Positions 24,224 through 35,365 of a stretch of 64,000 bases of DNA are shown here, piece after piece; positions within the stretch are counted from its first letter, which is position 1; every line of letters starts with the position of its first letter. The translations under genes and the position numbers were made by a program. The DNA lies in NCBI GenBank assembly GCA_945910005.1, contig OX246746.1:37830339-37894338 (forward strand). Reading direction: 5' to 3'. A model generated the notes under the pieces. That model was not told the origin of the DNA and ran no database searches. It saw only the letters and a program-made list of their open reading frames with translations. Source of the stretch: Isoperla grammatica (lineage: Eukaryota; Arthropoda; Insecta; Plecoptera; Perlodidae).

Positions 24224-24397
24224 CAGTCAGGCCCACGTTTAAAGAACTCTCTTTTAACAAAATTCTGGATTTAGCAAAGTGATTTTGATTCATCTTAAAC
24301 AAAAATACATGTAAATTGGTTCTGTTTTAACAAAGTTCTTTTTTTTAACAACGTAAAAGTCAGCTCTCTTCAAGTTTGTTATAAGTGGGCTGGACTG
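24224..24397. mobile_element. Tigger/pogo-like MITE, 174 bp
   Basis: The ends CAGTCAGGCCCACGTTTA and (inverted) CAGTCCAGCCCACTTATA agree well and are flanked on both sides by TA (24222-24223 and 24398-24399). CAGTC termini with TA target sites and AACGAACT-type subterminal sequence fit Tigger/pogo relatives of Tc1/mariner. Confidence 0.65.
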
Positions 24398-24675
24398 TAT
24401 TACATATAAATTCTCAAAATCAGAATACATACAAAATTGCTTGGAGACAACAAGAACAGTTTGGGTAGACACCTTACTACTTATCCTGTTTCCAAGTTGG
24501 CTGTATATTTTCACATTTGAATGTTGTATGGGCGAGCGCAGACTACAACTTATCAAAGTTCTTTCAAACTTCTAGAAATCAAATAAATAATAAAACAGAA
24601 ATACATTTTAATTAGTTGGAATTAATTCCAACAAAAAGTTTATCATACATCATTCTGAGCACCCCTAAGCTAGAG

Positions 24676-26260
24676 GCATGTACACATACATAGTGCTTTA
24701 GACTCTTTAGGCTTAAGTGTCAATCAATAATAATTGCAATATAACACTCTTTGATAGCTAGCCAGAGCTAGCAATATTCTAATATCTTGCAAATTACATT
24801 ATGCATTATGCCCAAGCACCTTACAGCATAAAAGCAGGGCACACAGCAGAAAGTAGCAAATACTTAATGGCAAATTGAAAAAATGCATCTGTGAAAAGAG
24901 TGTTATCAAATACAAAAACAAGTCGCGATAAAAGATTTACAAAAAAAATATGCGGCTATCTACTGTACTAATAAACCTCGAGCCCCATATGTGATGAGTT
25001 TCATGAGTAATTCTCTTGTCCAAGCGAACATATCTAGAGCTTTTCTTGGCATTTCCATTTCATGTGAATATTCAATAACTCGGTCTAGAATTGTTGATCG
25101 TTTTAAAAGTGGATACAGGAGAAAAATATATATTGTTATCATAAATATCCATTAGTTTTACACATTTACACAAGTGCACTTGTTTTGACTATATGAATTT
25201 GGATATTTCACTGTTTATAATTTGACAATTTCTTAATATGTGCTAATTTTACAAATAATACCAAACACAAGAGACACTTCTGTAAATATATTTGCGAGTT
25301 TCACGGGGCTCAAGTCAATATCATAAGCCATCCGTTTAATACTTTCCCTTTTGAACCGGAGGCTATTTGGTGCTACATCTATGACTGATATGGAATATAC
25401 ATACATCCTTTCAAGTTATTAAATACTTGCAATGGTAACTTTAATAATTCTGGTAACTTTTTAATAAAACTGTGATGTATACTAGATACATAAAAATAGA
25501 TCTGCATTATCTATGTTGTACACATTGTCATTTACAACTTTTTACAATTGAGATTAGATTACTTTACAAAATACAAATTGTCATTTGTATTTTGCCTTTG
25601 AGTTTGCCTCGAGGCAAATTCGTCACATTATTCCGTCAGTTTGACCTAGGACAAATTGCACAGGAAATAGTTTTAACTGGATTCTGTTCGAGAACCATAT
25701 CAGGAAGTTCATTTAAAAGCTCGTAAGACTTTTGCAAGCCTACAATATTACTTCAACAGCTGATGCACAGATGATGAGAATGATCGAGAAGCTATCAACA
25801 AGAAAGAAACTCTGCAAGGTTTAATGAAAGGTAGAAAAAGTAACCCAGCAAAGTTTGGACATCAGATTAGAATTATTCTAAAGACGTAAGCCCCAACTGT
25901 AATAACAAAGCCTGTGTGAGGGTTAGTTGAGAAGAGAGAGGGAGCAAATTGAGCTAAATCATTCAGTATGGGTGCTTACGAATACCTGTCAGCTGCTAAC
26001 CCACTGGACTACAAAGAATTGATCTACCTATAATTCATCTTGATTACGGATGCTAACGGAATGCTAGATCAGATAGCAATACAAAAGTATGACGGAAATA
26101 TTTGCTTATTATTTTGCTTCGGTTATGCCTGGCACTTGTGACTCTCGCAGTAGTTCGGTTATGCCTGCTACTTGGGACTTCTGCCTAGTTTCTCATTTGT
26201 AAATAAACCAACCCGTTATTCTACCTATGTTACGACTTTCATTTTACCAAATTACCTATC
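24676..26260. other. AT-rich non-coding stretch
   Basis: No gene recognised. The part from about 26040 to 26230, ending in AAATAAACCAACCCG, looks LTR-like (polyadenylation signal near the end), but no partner or target duplication was found. Confidence 0.45.
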
Positions 26261-26264
26261 AAAC

Positions 26265-26412
26265 CTTCAATATAAACTTCAAGTCTATGACTGTCTGGAA
26301 CTTTGGGAACTTCCAGTCTATGACCGTCTGGAACTTTGAGTCTATGACCATCTGGAATTTCGAGAACATCCAGTCTATGACCATCTGGAACTTCGAGAAC
26401 TTCCAGTCTATG
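26265..26412 (+). repeat. 33-bp tandem repeat coding a W-N-F motif
   Basis: About four units of AGTCTATGACCATCTGGAAC plus TTCGAGAACTTCC. The frame is open (26227-26469, 80 codons) and reads SMTxWNFExFQ repeatedly. One unit is shortened. Nothing known matches it, and it could be non-coding. Confidence 0.8.
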
Positions 26413-26791
26413 ACCGACGACCTCCGAGTGTCCGTAGTCTATAGTTTCCCTTGGCGTCTCTATGCTTGACTGTTCCTAGCCTTCTCCTCCGGCTACGGCA
26501 GCTCATTGTCCCGCGAGCCCACATGCACGGTCCATGTATACGAGGGTGCTCGCAACAGTTAGCAGATAATAATCGTCTGACTCTGATCAGGTTATCGTAA
26601 TAGCAGGTTGTGATCGGACCAGGAATTAGTAAGCACCTTATGTATCTACCCTTCTACGCCACCCTACTATCTAATGAATATTTTGTAAGATTATGTCTCT
26701 ATTATTGCTATTGTTCTCTTCAAGATGACAACTACATACAAAAGATAATAAGGTGAAGGTTGTTACATGAAAATAGAATACATGTAGAAAG

Positions 26792-27444
26792 TAGGGATGT
26801 CAATGGGTACCCGTTACCCGCCCGGTACACACGGGAACGGTTCCAACTTTTCAATACCCGTTCCCTTTTTCTGTTCAAAACGAAATCAATTCAACATTGC
26901 GATATTTCCCTACTGGCGTCTTTGTGCGAGCGTACGAGCCGCTCTTTTCAGTTTGCCGCCATTTAACTTGACCCCCCCCCTCCCCCCCTCGTCACGATTA
27001 GCCATCATTTAAAAAAATGAGACGTAAAGCCCAATTAGTATCATCTTCTGTAGGCCTATGGAAGAATGATGCGGAACGGTTGCGAGTCCGAGGGAGCGCA
27101 CCCGCTCTTCGTAGCTTTACCGCAATCATGTTCCCGTGTTCGAGCTCGGACTATGACGTCATTGCTTTGACGCGGTCGACCACCGGATTCATTGTACCGG
27201 TAGGCACTACCGTAGCGGAGACGCAAGCTTTGAAGCTTTGTTGAATACTTCCGCGATCGTTTTGCATCGAAGACAATGCAACCTGATACCGTTTACAATA
27301 CTATAATGTCTCTATCCACAACTTTGCGAATCATTTGACACCCATGACGATAAAACGCGTATTTAGTATTATTTACTACTTGGGTAGTCCGGGTACAGCG
27401 CGAGGGTACCCGGGTACAACTATTTCCGAATATTGACATCCCTA
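26792..27444. mobile_element. Non-autonomous hAT-like element, copy 1 (653 bp)
   Basis: The ends TAGGGATGTCAAT and ATTGACATCCCTA are inverted repeats, with an exact 8-bp target duplication gtagaaag at 26784-26791 and 27445-27452. Subterminal parts are rich in GGGTACCCG-type palindromes. It shares most of its length with 43654-44763. Reading frames within it are short and not transposase-like. Confidence 0.88.
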
Positions 27445-27452
27445 GTAGAAAG

Positions 27453-28346
27453 AATAATAAACACATAATTATTGTTCGTAAATTTCCCTATCCAACTAGT
27501 GGTAAAAAGTGCACCGATAACTAAAAATATGACGTTCTTACTTCTGGTGTTGAGTATCAGGTTTTCCCTTTCCTGCTGGGACTTCTAGATACCAATACAG
27601 GCTGTATACCCTACTGTAAAATATGTTTCACATTCCTTAAAATGAGCAGTATCTCTGTACCAGGGTCTAACCTCTAACAGGTCTTTGTCTGGTGAATGCA
27701 AGGGGGCTGTATAATCGTTGCTGTAAGTGTGAGATGCTTCCCCATACAGGCGAGACTAGCTTGGTGTTCACGGGTTATTGTCAATGAAAATATGTCAAGT
27801 TTTGCTAATATAGACTAGTTAATTTTAGTATCAGCAAATGTCTTAATGATGTGCAGCGAATGAATGAATAATAATAATGAAGAGCACCCTAGCTTATAAC
27901 AGGAATCAAACCCAGGATCATAAATATTGGATACAGGAATTTTAACTCAATACAATAGAGTCTACAAGCCATATGAAGTTCATGAAGTAGGACAAAACAT
28001 GATATGGTAGGTCTACACGACCTCGTTTTAACTACATCCAGATTGCAATGTGTCCGAGGTTGGTGGGGAGCGGACTAATTAGGCACATGTATCTCTACTA
28101 CACATTACTTACTACCACCGCTTGTTCTTGCGCGGCATTATTCATGAAATAGTTTTTGAGTTTTAACTTTTAAATAAAAATACAAAAATGATTCATGAAC
28201 AGAAATAACCATGTGTAAACATAACCAGCTATATTATGGCTATAAAATTCAGTTGAGAGCATTTATACGTTATACAATAGCAAACATGTTTCATACAAAC
28301 TAGGAACAAGTTGAGATGGTTCTCCACCATTGTTTTCTAGGACGGC
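27453..28346. other. 3' flank of the adenylate cyclase gene
   Basis: This lies downstream of the cyclase stop codon and presumably contains its 3' untranslated region. AATAAA-type signals on the minus strand are common in such AT-rich sequence, so the end cannot be fixed. A tRNA-like T-arm (inverted GGGTTTGATTCC) at about 27900-27920 may mark a SINE remnant. Confidence 0.4.
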
Positions 28347-30178
28347 TCACTGTTGCATTTGAATGTTATTTAATTTTCCTTTCAATAGGAACACATTCAT
28401 GTTATCTTTACCTTTGACGTAGACGGACCCTCGCGGCTCGAACTCGTATCGTTCCGAGAGGATCGGTAAACATGCGACGCCTACTTGAATTCTTCCACAT
28501 ACTCCTGTCGAATCCATTCGTGAAGCAATGTTCACCGCGTCGCCCCAAATATCGTAATACAATTTAGTGGTACCGATAACACCTGCCGTGACGTCTCCAA
28601 AGTTGTAGCCTATTCTTAAAACCAAAGTGAATTCGATTAAATCGCGATTAAAATCGTCGATCACTTTTTGCAAAGTCATCGCAAAGTCCATCAGTTCAAA
28701 CAAGTGCTGATTCGGGTGCTGACTCAGACGCCGTACGCCCGGGTTTAAACCCGAGGCGGCCATGAAAGTGGACCCGATTGTTTTAATTTTTTCAACGTTT
28801 TTAAATTCTGGCTTAGTGAGAAGCTCGTCAAAATCTCCAATCAACTCGTTCAAAACCCTGAGGTACTCTTTTCCTCCCAGATAACTTTCGTCATAGAGCT
28901 CGTTAAAATTAACTATGGAAGCAAATATCACACCGACGTCTCTGTGGTTTTCAGAGTACTTTGCGGTATTCTTTAATTGATCGGCTACGTGCTTTGGAAT
29001 GATGTTGTGAAGCAACCAGTCGGCTTGGTTCTTCATACTTTGTACTCTCGACTTGTCTCTCGCGGCAACAAAGTTACTATGGAAACTGAGTCGGTACGAG
29101 ATTTCAAACTCCCGATTTAAAAACCAGACTAAAACGAGCAGCAGTATGATGTCAACAAATATTTCTGCTGTGTATGTGGAGATGTCATCTAAATATGTGT
29201 CGGATGAGGTAGATGAGAAATTGCCGGTAGTTGTGGAGTTTACGAGAGGATCGATCGGGTCCTCGTTTGACCCCGAGTCAGACAGTTGCCTCAATATGCG
29301 CCCTACGGCAGTTTTGCCGACGTCAACACTCGCGTGGTCGGGATCCGACAGGGAAATGGAAGTCGCCAGTATGTGCTGGCCAATATTTACATCTGAATTA
29401 TTCATGGCTGCAGACACAGAAGTTTTTAATATTGGCCCTTGCTTACATGCTTGACTAGTTACTAAAATAAGGTACAGAATACCGGCTACGCTTGCTAAAA
29501 TGCTTTTCATCCAGCAATTCAACTGTGTGAAGTTGCAGAAATGTACCAGTCCAACAAACAGCAAGTAGCTGTAGTAAAAGTTGGCAAATTGTGCTACGGC
29601 TCGCATGCACGAGAAACTGACGAGAACCGAGAGAATGGGCAGGCTTACCAAAACGGCCCCACACAAGTGCCATGGGTACCAATTGGAAAATCTATCCAAG
29701 ATTTTTCTGGAGAAATCTTTAGTTGTATGAGTTTTATTGTTAACTCCCAACAATTGACGCACGCACAACACCACGGCAAATACTTGGACGGATACTGCCA
29801 AGACGTATACGGAAATCCAAGCCGCCGTAGCTTCGTAAACTAAGAACAACGACGTTGATACGGCCACGTAAACCAGAGCCGAAATGAGTACGTCGAAATA
29901 CGTATTGAATCTGGACGTGGCCAAAGTCGGCGGCGACGTGCCGTGTTTTTCGTTCACACGATGTGCGTTGGCTCGGTATTCACGCTCCATTTCCTTCTGC
30001 CGGAAGAACAAGGAGATATTGGACAGGGGCGGTTTCACGAAATAGCTACGGTGCGAAGTGACGTTGTCTTGAACGCAGCGAATGAGTTGCAAGTCCGATT
30101 GTTTTCGAAGCTTTTGAAAACATGTGCCAAAATTTTCACCCAAAGGTGGAGGTAGGTGGCTTCTCCTGATGTTTGGAT
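28347..30178 (-). CDS. ADCY9: Adenylate cyclase type 9-like, last exon (second membrane half and C2 domain)
   Basis: The exon starts after a good acceptor (TTTATTTCTTAG, AG at 30180-30179) and ends at TGA 28347-28349. It encodes the end of C1b with the conserved YFVKPPLSNISLFF stretch, the second six-helix membrane block with Asn-rich glycosylation-type loops (NNS, NST, NFS) before the last helix, and the C2 catalytic domain. In C2, VIFASIVNF lies at about 28932-28906, IKTIGSTFMAASGLN at 28791-28747, and DIWGDAVNIASRMDSTG at about 28562-28512. The last carries the Asp and the catalytic Asn and Arg (NIASR). WFLNREFE and NIIPKHVADQLK are typical of ADCY9/Ac13E. The enzyme makes cAMP from ATP at the plasma membrane; ADCY9 is the forskolin-insensitive class. 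The first base joins a phase-1 donor. Confidence 0.95.
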
Positions 30179-30540
30179 CTAAGAAATAAAGGCCACTATT
30201 AATAACTCTGTTGACAGTTAATGTTGGCTTCAGGGCGCAACATGTCAGTTTACAATCAAGGGTACTAGCCACAAAACAAATCCACTCAGGCAGGGTTTGT
30301 CAACAGAAAGAGAGGCTGTGGGTCCAGGGCCCAATCTCGAGACATTTATTGAATATATAAATTATTTTGGGATTTATTTATTAATTGAAGTATTTTGAGC
30401 AATTTCACAAGGATGCTGACTGGCTATTTTACAGAAATAAATAACACCAGTAGCCATCAATGTCTAAATTTCCATTTTCTCAACATTAACCAAACTAATG
30501 CGGTAATTTGTTCTTACTGCTTATTATGAAGGAGTGAAAT

Positions 30541-30740
30541 NNNNNNNNNNNNNNNNNNNNNNNNNNNNNNNNNNNNNNNNNNNNNNNNNNNNNNNNNNNN
30601 NNNNNNNNNNNNNNNNNNNNNNNNNNNNNNNNNNNNNNNNNNNNNNNNNNNNNNNNNNNNNNNNNNNNNNNNNNNNNNNNNNNNNNNNNNNNNNNNNNNN
30701 NNNNNNNNNNNNNNNNNNNNNNNNNNNNNNNNNNNNNNNN
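30541..30740. other. Assembly gap (200 N)
   Basis: Two hundred N, a conventional placeholder. The true length is unknown. It hides the left part of the Gypsy remnant and possibly one cyclase exon. Confidence 1.
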
Positions 30741-31676
30741 GTTCAATGTAGCCCAACCACGTCTTCCAATGCAAACTCATAAGACACCAGATCTACCATG
30801 GAGTCGTGTGGCAACAGATATTTTTCACTATCAAGGGATAAACTACCTTATCCTTGTCGATTACTTTTCGGATTACTGGGAGTTGGATATCTTACCAAAT
30901 CTCGAGTCAGAATCAATAATTAAAATAATGAAGAGTCAATTTGCACGACACGGAATTCCAAAGACTTTAATAAGTGACAACGCAAAACCCTATGTAAGTC
31001 AGGAATTCAGACACTTTGCCGCAACCTGGGAATTCAACCACTCCACATCATCTCCGTACCATCCTCGAGGAAATGGAAAAGCTGAAGCAACAGTGAAAAT
31101 CGCAAAAAATATTGTTAAAAAATGCTTACGCACCGAGACCGATCTTTGGACTGCTATCCTCGAGTGGCGAAACACACCGACAGACAATATGGATGGACTC
31201 CAGTCCCGTTCAACGTTTAATGAGTCGCAGATTACGTTCACGAATACCGATGGCTACAGCACTTTTAAAGCCTACAATAACTAGATTCGTAGAAGAGAAA
31301 CTTCACCTAAGGAAACGGAACTACAAATCAGCATACGATGCACATACCAAATCACGTCCCAATCTAGAAATTGGCCAAGAGGTATGGGTAAAGCCGGCAC
31401 CTCACTGGGAACCTCAATGGAAACCGGGAATCATCTCGAGACAACTTAGTTCGCGTTCATACGAAACTTCTATAGACGGCAAAACCTACCGTCGAAACAG
31501 GGAGGACCTACGTCCATCTACAGTACCGGCATCACCTCCTACCCAATATCAGACGGAAGCAGCTCCGGCAGCGATAGCAGTGGGTGAGACGCACCAACCG
31601 ATCCCGAAAAGTCCACAAGTTCCCAGGGAACAGACTTCACGCTCCAGACGAATGATCAAGCCACCGGTGTGACTAA
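30741..31676 (+). pseudogene. Gypsy integrase, frameshifted and 5'-truncated by the gap
   Basis: The first frame (to 31284) carries an integrase core: ATDIF with the first catalytic Asp, SDNAKPY with the second, and GNGKAEATVK with the Glu, spaced as in Ty3/Gypsy DD35E integrases. The second frame (31197-31672) continues with SSPVQRLM, then a chromodomain-free C-terminal part including GQEVWVKP. The shift is explained by a 4-bp tandem duplication ATGG/ATGG at 31189-31196. The zinc-binding N-terminus and everything upstream fall in the gap. The element lies antisense in the adenylate cyclase intron. Confidence 0.85.
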
Positions 31677-31830
31677 ATCTTTAAATAACGGTGTTTTATG
31701 GTGTTATATTCGTCAGTGCGATAAATCTTTAAACAATTGTGATTTATGGTGTTATATTGGTCAGTGCGATACATTTTTAAATAATGTTGTGTTTTATGGT
31801 GTTATGTTCATCAGTGCAAGTATTTGACAT
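31677..31830 (+). repeat. Three tandem copies of about 50-60 bp behind the integrase
   Basis: AAATCTTTAAA, TTTTATGGTGTTATATT and CGTCAGTGCGAT recur three times with small changes. They form the non-coding tail between integrase and LTR. Confidence 0.8.
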
Positions 31831-32033
31831 GATTGTCAATAAGTTACTCATCGCAGTGCATACATAAATTATAATTAAATGTCTTCAATATTGAAATTAA
31901 ATTATGTTTTGTAGTACAAGTTATTAATCATCACAGAAGAAGAACAGTTGAGAGAGAACATTATTATTTTAATGGAAGTGAAGATATTTATTTAGTTCTA
32001 CAGCAAGCCTATTATTTTGTTGTAGGAGAAGAT

Positions 32034-32259
32034 GTTATAGGCCTAGATGTTGTGTAATGTAATGTATGTGTCATGCAAGGCCCCAGTGTTGTTTACACTC
32101 AGCAACCTGTGCAACAGCTGCTCTGTGATGTCATCACTGGGCCAGTGATGTCACTCTGTAATCTGTACTGTACTGACTGTGTCAGTCTTCTTCATGTGAG
32201 CTTCTAATAAACAATGCCAATCAAACGAAAAACTATTCATTAGTCATTACCTATCAATA
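32034..32259 (+). repeat. Probable 3' LTR of the integrase-bearing element
   Basis: The segment follows a short purine run (AGGAGAAGA), starts TGTTATAG, and contains AATAAA at about 32208 near its end. Its boundaries are uncertain; a start at 32055 (TGTAATG) is equally possible. The matching 5' LTR is not in view. Confidence 0.4.
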
Positions 32260-33451
32260 CGCAGGGCCTAAGTTGGCCGAGGCCCATTTTGTTTGGCGTC
32301 TGAGATTGAGTGACGGCATCCCGGTACAGTTACGAAAGTAACCCCAGCGTATCAATACTTTTTAATGTCTGGACTGCCATTAACCAATAAGTTTAAATTT
32401 TCAATATCTACTTAACTTGTGTTTATTTTCAATTAAGACCGTGACATCAAATCCTGGGAAAATTGTCAAGTAGTAACTTATAATACTAATTTTGTTAGTC
32501 ATGGAATATCTCGTTGACGTGACTAAATAAAATATGAAGTGCTTTAGTTTTTGAGAACAAGCTCACAAGCTCATGCTCGCAGCGCAATCTATCGTAGGCT
32601 CTGCCAACTGCGTTCTACTGCTCGTTGCGCAAAGCCTCGATGAAGTGCACTGCATCACAATTCACAATGCGAGTTTGCACCCACATCTTACAATTTGACA
32701 AAAATAAAAAATATCAAAATTCTGTGCTTGTCCGGATGTTGTTGGTCAACCTGTTGCATTAGGTGTGCACGTGACATGTCGCGTCTTGCAAGGAATTAGG
32801 CCTATAAGGTGGCGTCATGTTTCGGCCACTCAGCGTTTTCTAAATATAATTAATTACTTTCCTTAAAAATGCAACGTGTTAGTGAAATGAAAATGGACTC
32901 CAGGGCTCAGGAAGAGGACGTGGATCCCGGGGATGTGAGGCCTCTGATTGCTCCTGTTGAAAATTTAGGCCTAGAGACGCCGGCTAGGCCTAGGCCGATT
33001 TTGGTAGGAAAAGGTTCTCTAATTTGGAAACATTAAACCCGAGTGACTAATGTCTTTATTCGACTAAAAAAAAAAAAACTTTTTTGTATTTATTTGACAA
33101 AATAATACCATATTAAATACATACTAAACATTGGAAAATGTATGTTGTCTCTTAATATAAGGTTTTTGAGGACGATGAAAAACCCCGACCCGAAACGTGC
33201 AGTTTTCTTTTTTGTGACTACTCAAACCCGACCCGAAACCCGAAGTTCTTCTTACTACCCGAATCCGACCCGACCCGAATCTAAAATCTACTACCCGCAG
33301 ACCCCTAATTCAAATATTAAAAGATTTGATCTGGATTCGATAGTTTCGAAGCTTTGCACACCCTAGTAATTTACTGTACCTACTTATTTGTTTACTAGAT
33401 TTTAGTATTTCTAGTTTCTTCTTGGATTGTAATTGAAAATCCTAATAGTAA
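32260..33451. other. Intronic sequence with one small ORF
   Basis: Apart from the candidate ORF at 32869 and a stray hAT-like right end near 33290-33308, nothing is recognisable. Short repeats of CCCGACCCGAA occur at 33185-33285. Confidence 0.5.
32869..33036 (+). CDS. Small unassigned ORF (55 codons), possible first exon
   Basis: ATG at 32869 opens a frame whose composition is less AT-rich and more charged than its surroundings (a run of E, D, R, P residues including EEDVDPGDVRPLI). A GTAGGA near 33004 could serve as a splice donor. I do not recognise it. It lies antisense within the adenylate cyclase intron and may be transposon-derived or fortuitous. Confidence 0.15.
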   Translation: MQRVSEMKMDSRAQEEDVDPGDVRPLIAPVENLGLETPARPRPILVGKGSLIWKH

Positions 33452-34594
33452 AGTCAAAAGTTACAACGAACTCTCTTGCAACGAAATCATCATTTTAACG
33501 AAATGTATTTGTGGTCCCGCCCGAATTCCTATATTCACAATGTTAATTTGTTATCATTACAACGAAAATTCGTTATTACGAAAAGATCATTTTAACAAAC
33601 AAATTTTGGTTCCCCTTGGTAGGCCTATTATTAAAGGTTGTTACAACGAAATGTATCTTTGGAATGTGGATTATTTGAAATTCCCAGTCGCGTAGCCGTA
33701 GATTGATGTTTTTCTGTGTATCACCTCGTTAGGTGGGCCGGCTGGCCTGCTAGCAGGTATCCTTGAGAGTCGGGCAAGGTCATTGGCCGCCGCAAGACGA
33801 GCCCTCCCCAGCCGACCAATCACGATCGAGGTTACGGAGCGAACGACGCCTGAGCCGGCCGAAAGTACGAGTGACCTTCATTGTCTCGCTTTGTGTAACG
33901 TAAACAACACGCCTGGCGAGCCAACCGCACACAATACAGACGTGTAATGCAGGTTGCGGATAGGGATGACGACGGTTAATTTGACTAACTGGTTTACCGA
34001 ATGTGATAATCGGTTTTTATTCGGTTAAAAATGGCAAAAGAACTCAGTTTTCGTCTGGCCTACAAGGCCAGAGCCTAGGCCTAGGTCAGTACTTGACGAC
34101 TCTGACAGCTTATTTCTGTCATCATAAACACTATTGTAATAATTGTGGATGTTGATTTCAATTTATTTTCAACGCAATATCCGAATATATAGGCTTATTC
34201 GCGTCGTTTATGATGAATCCGTTAAAAGATCACTTGCTGCATAGTGAACTGTCGACACTCAACAGGCGGCTTGCTTGAATGTTGCACTCGTGTTTGTCTG
34301 CGGCTATCGCGGTCTCGCTTTCACTCAAGCGTCCTGCGACTAACACTTTCTCTCTCACTCACGGCAGCCGATCGCGAGCCTACTGTTGTGCCACACAGGG
34401 GCTATGCGTTACCTGCCATTTCCCATGCACTACACGACTTGTGGACTTTGTAGATGCAATTTTGACCAATTTGGTGACTGGGAATAAAGTTTCCATCACA
34501 AAAAAAACACTGATTATTTAACAACATAATCATTATAAGAAAAAAAAGAAAAAACATAAGGTCCCTCTGAGTTCGTTGTAATGACATTTGACTG
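33452..34594. mobile_element. Tigger/pogo-like element, about 1.14 kb
   Basis: AAGTCAAAAGTTACAACGAACTC at the left and its inverse (GAGTTCGTTGTAATGACATTTGACTG) at the right form inverted ends. Several TTACAACGAAA motifs repeat inside. These ends are typical of Tigger/pogo elements. No transposase frame is visible, and the interior is GC-richer than the surroundings. Confidence 0.6.
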
Positions 34595-34768
34595 CATGTG
34601 CAAACGTGAACAGGGTCAAGAAAATTATACTAAAACCTCTTTGTATAGGCTAGTAGATGACAAGAAACTAAAATATTAGATTGGGGATCCCAAAGTTAGA
34701 AAGTGATTGTACATTTTGTTGCCAGTTTGTATGTTTTGTATGTTTTCCAAAACCAACTGGTCACTGAC

Positions 34769-34978
34769 CTTGCACAAGTTCCCCGTCCTCCAAACTATAT
34801 GTGTCTCCCAAGAAGTGTCGAGTCTGTTCGGATAGATGAACACGGCCCGGGATGCCGGATGCTTCCATCTGATTAGCCAGAGTTACGTCGTTGGACCAGA
34901 CATCGAACTTGAATCGCTTAGTGCCGACAATACCGCACTGAACGGTTCCCGTGTGGACTCCCACTCGCATGTTCACAC
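34769..34978 (-). CDS. ADCY9: Adenylate cyclase type 9-like, third coding exon (C1a)
   Basis: The exon is bounded by acceptor TTTTCAG (34980-34979) and donor G|GTCAGT (34768). It encodes VNMRVGVHTGTVQCGIVG, then FKFDVWSNDVTLANQMEASG, the hallmark nucleotide-site segment of ADCY9-type C1a. The 210 bp leave a phase-1 end. The next conserved residues should be a short turn and LKGLKTYLI, which no visible exon supplies. Confidence 0.93.
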
Positions 34979-35365
34979 CTGAAAACACATCTTAATGATA
35001 CAACCAAGTAGTATTTCCCACCTAATAATTGTAGGTATCTAATGATAATGATTTTTGTTGCTTTATATCTCTATTATTGCAATCGTGCTAGGTATTCGAG
35101 ATCACGAGGGTCTGTGACCCGAATCTGAATGCATGATGCTTTTAACACTGGCTTTTACTTGAATAGATAACTTAATGATATCATCATTCAAATGCACGTG
35201 ATGATCTAGGTTTAATGTTTTTATAATCAACAGTCATGTGTTTGGTATGGTCAGCACATGGGACCATGACTAGCAATCACCACGATGGTATGTAACAATG
35301 TCAAACACGCAAATCTTATTGAAATACGGTCCACAAATAACCCAGTAGTAGAAAGAAATGCTCAC

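Larger units (their letters stand above)
21184..24667. mobile_element. Probable 3.5-kb hAT-type element carrying two minisatellites
   Basis: CAGGGGTGCTCA at 21184 is mirrored by TGAGCACCCCTA ending at 24667. The flanking octamers agctagtg (21176-21183) and agctagag (24668-24675) match at 7 of 8 positions, as an 8-bp hAT target duplication should. Both subterminal regions contain GGAAT…ATTCC palindromes. Inside lie a 33-bp and an 86-bp tandem array and two nested MITEs. No transposase frame is recognisable, so it is non-autonomous or a decayed copy. Chance pairing of 11-12-bp ends cannot be fully excluded, but the matching octamers argue against it. Confidence 0.55.
30179..34768 (-). other. 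Large cyclase intron(s) with gap and transposons
   Basis: This lies between the exon ending at 34769 and the exon starting at 30178. It contains the 200-N gap, a Gypsy integrase remnant with LTR-like tail and a Tigger-like element. Conserved cyclase residues expected here (the C1a end and the ADQLKGLKTYLI-type stretch) were not found on the minus strand and may lie in the gap. Confidence 0.7.

Noticed and set aside
26040..26600. Solo LTR
   Set aside because: It has an AATAAA near a plausible end, but neither boundary nor target duplication could be found.
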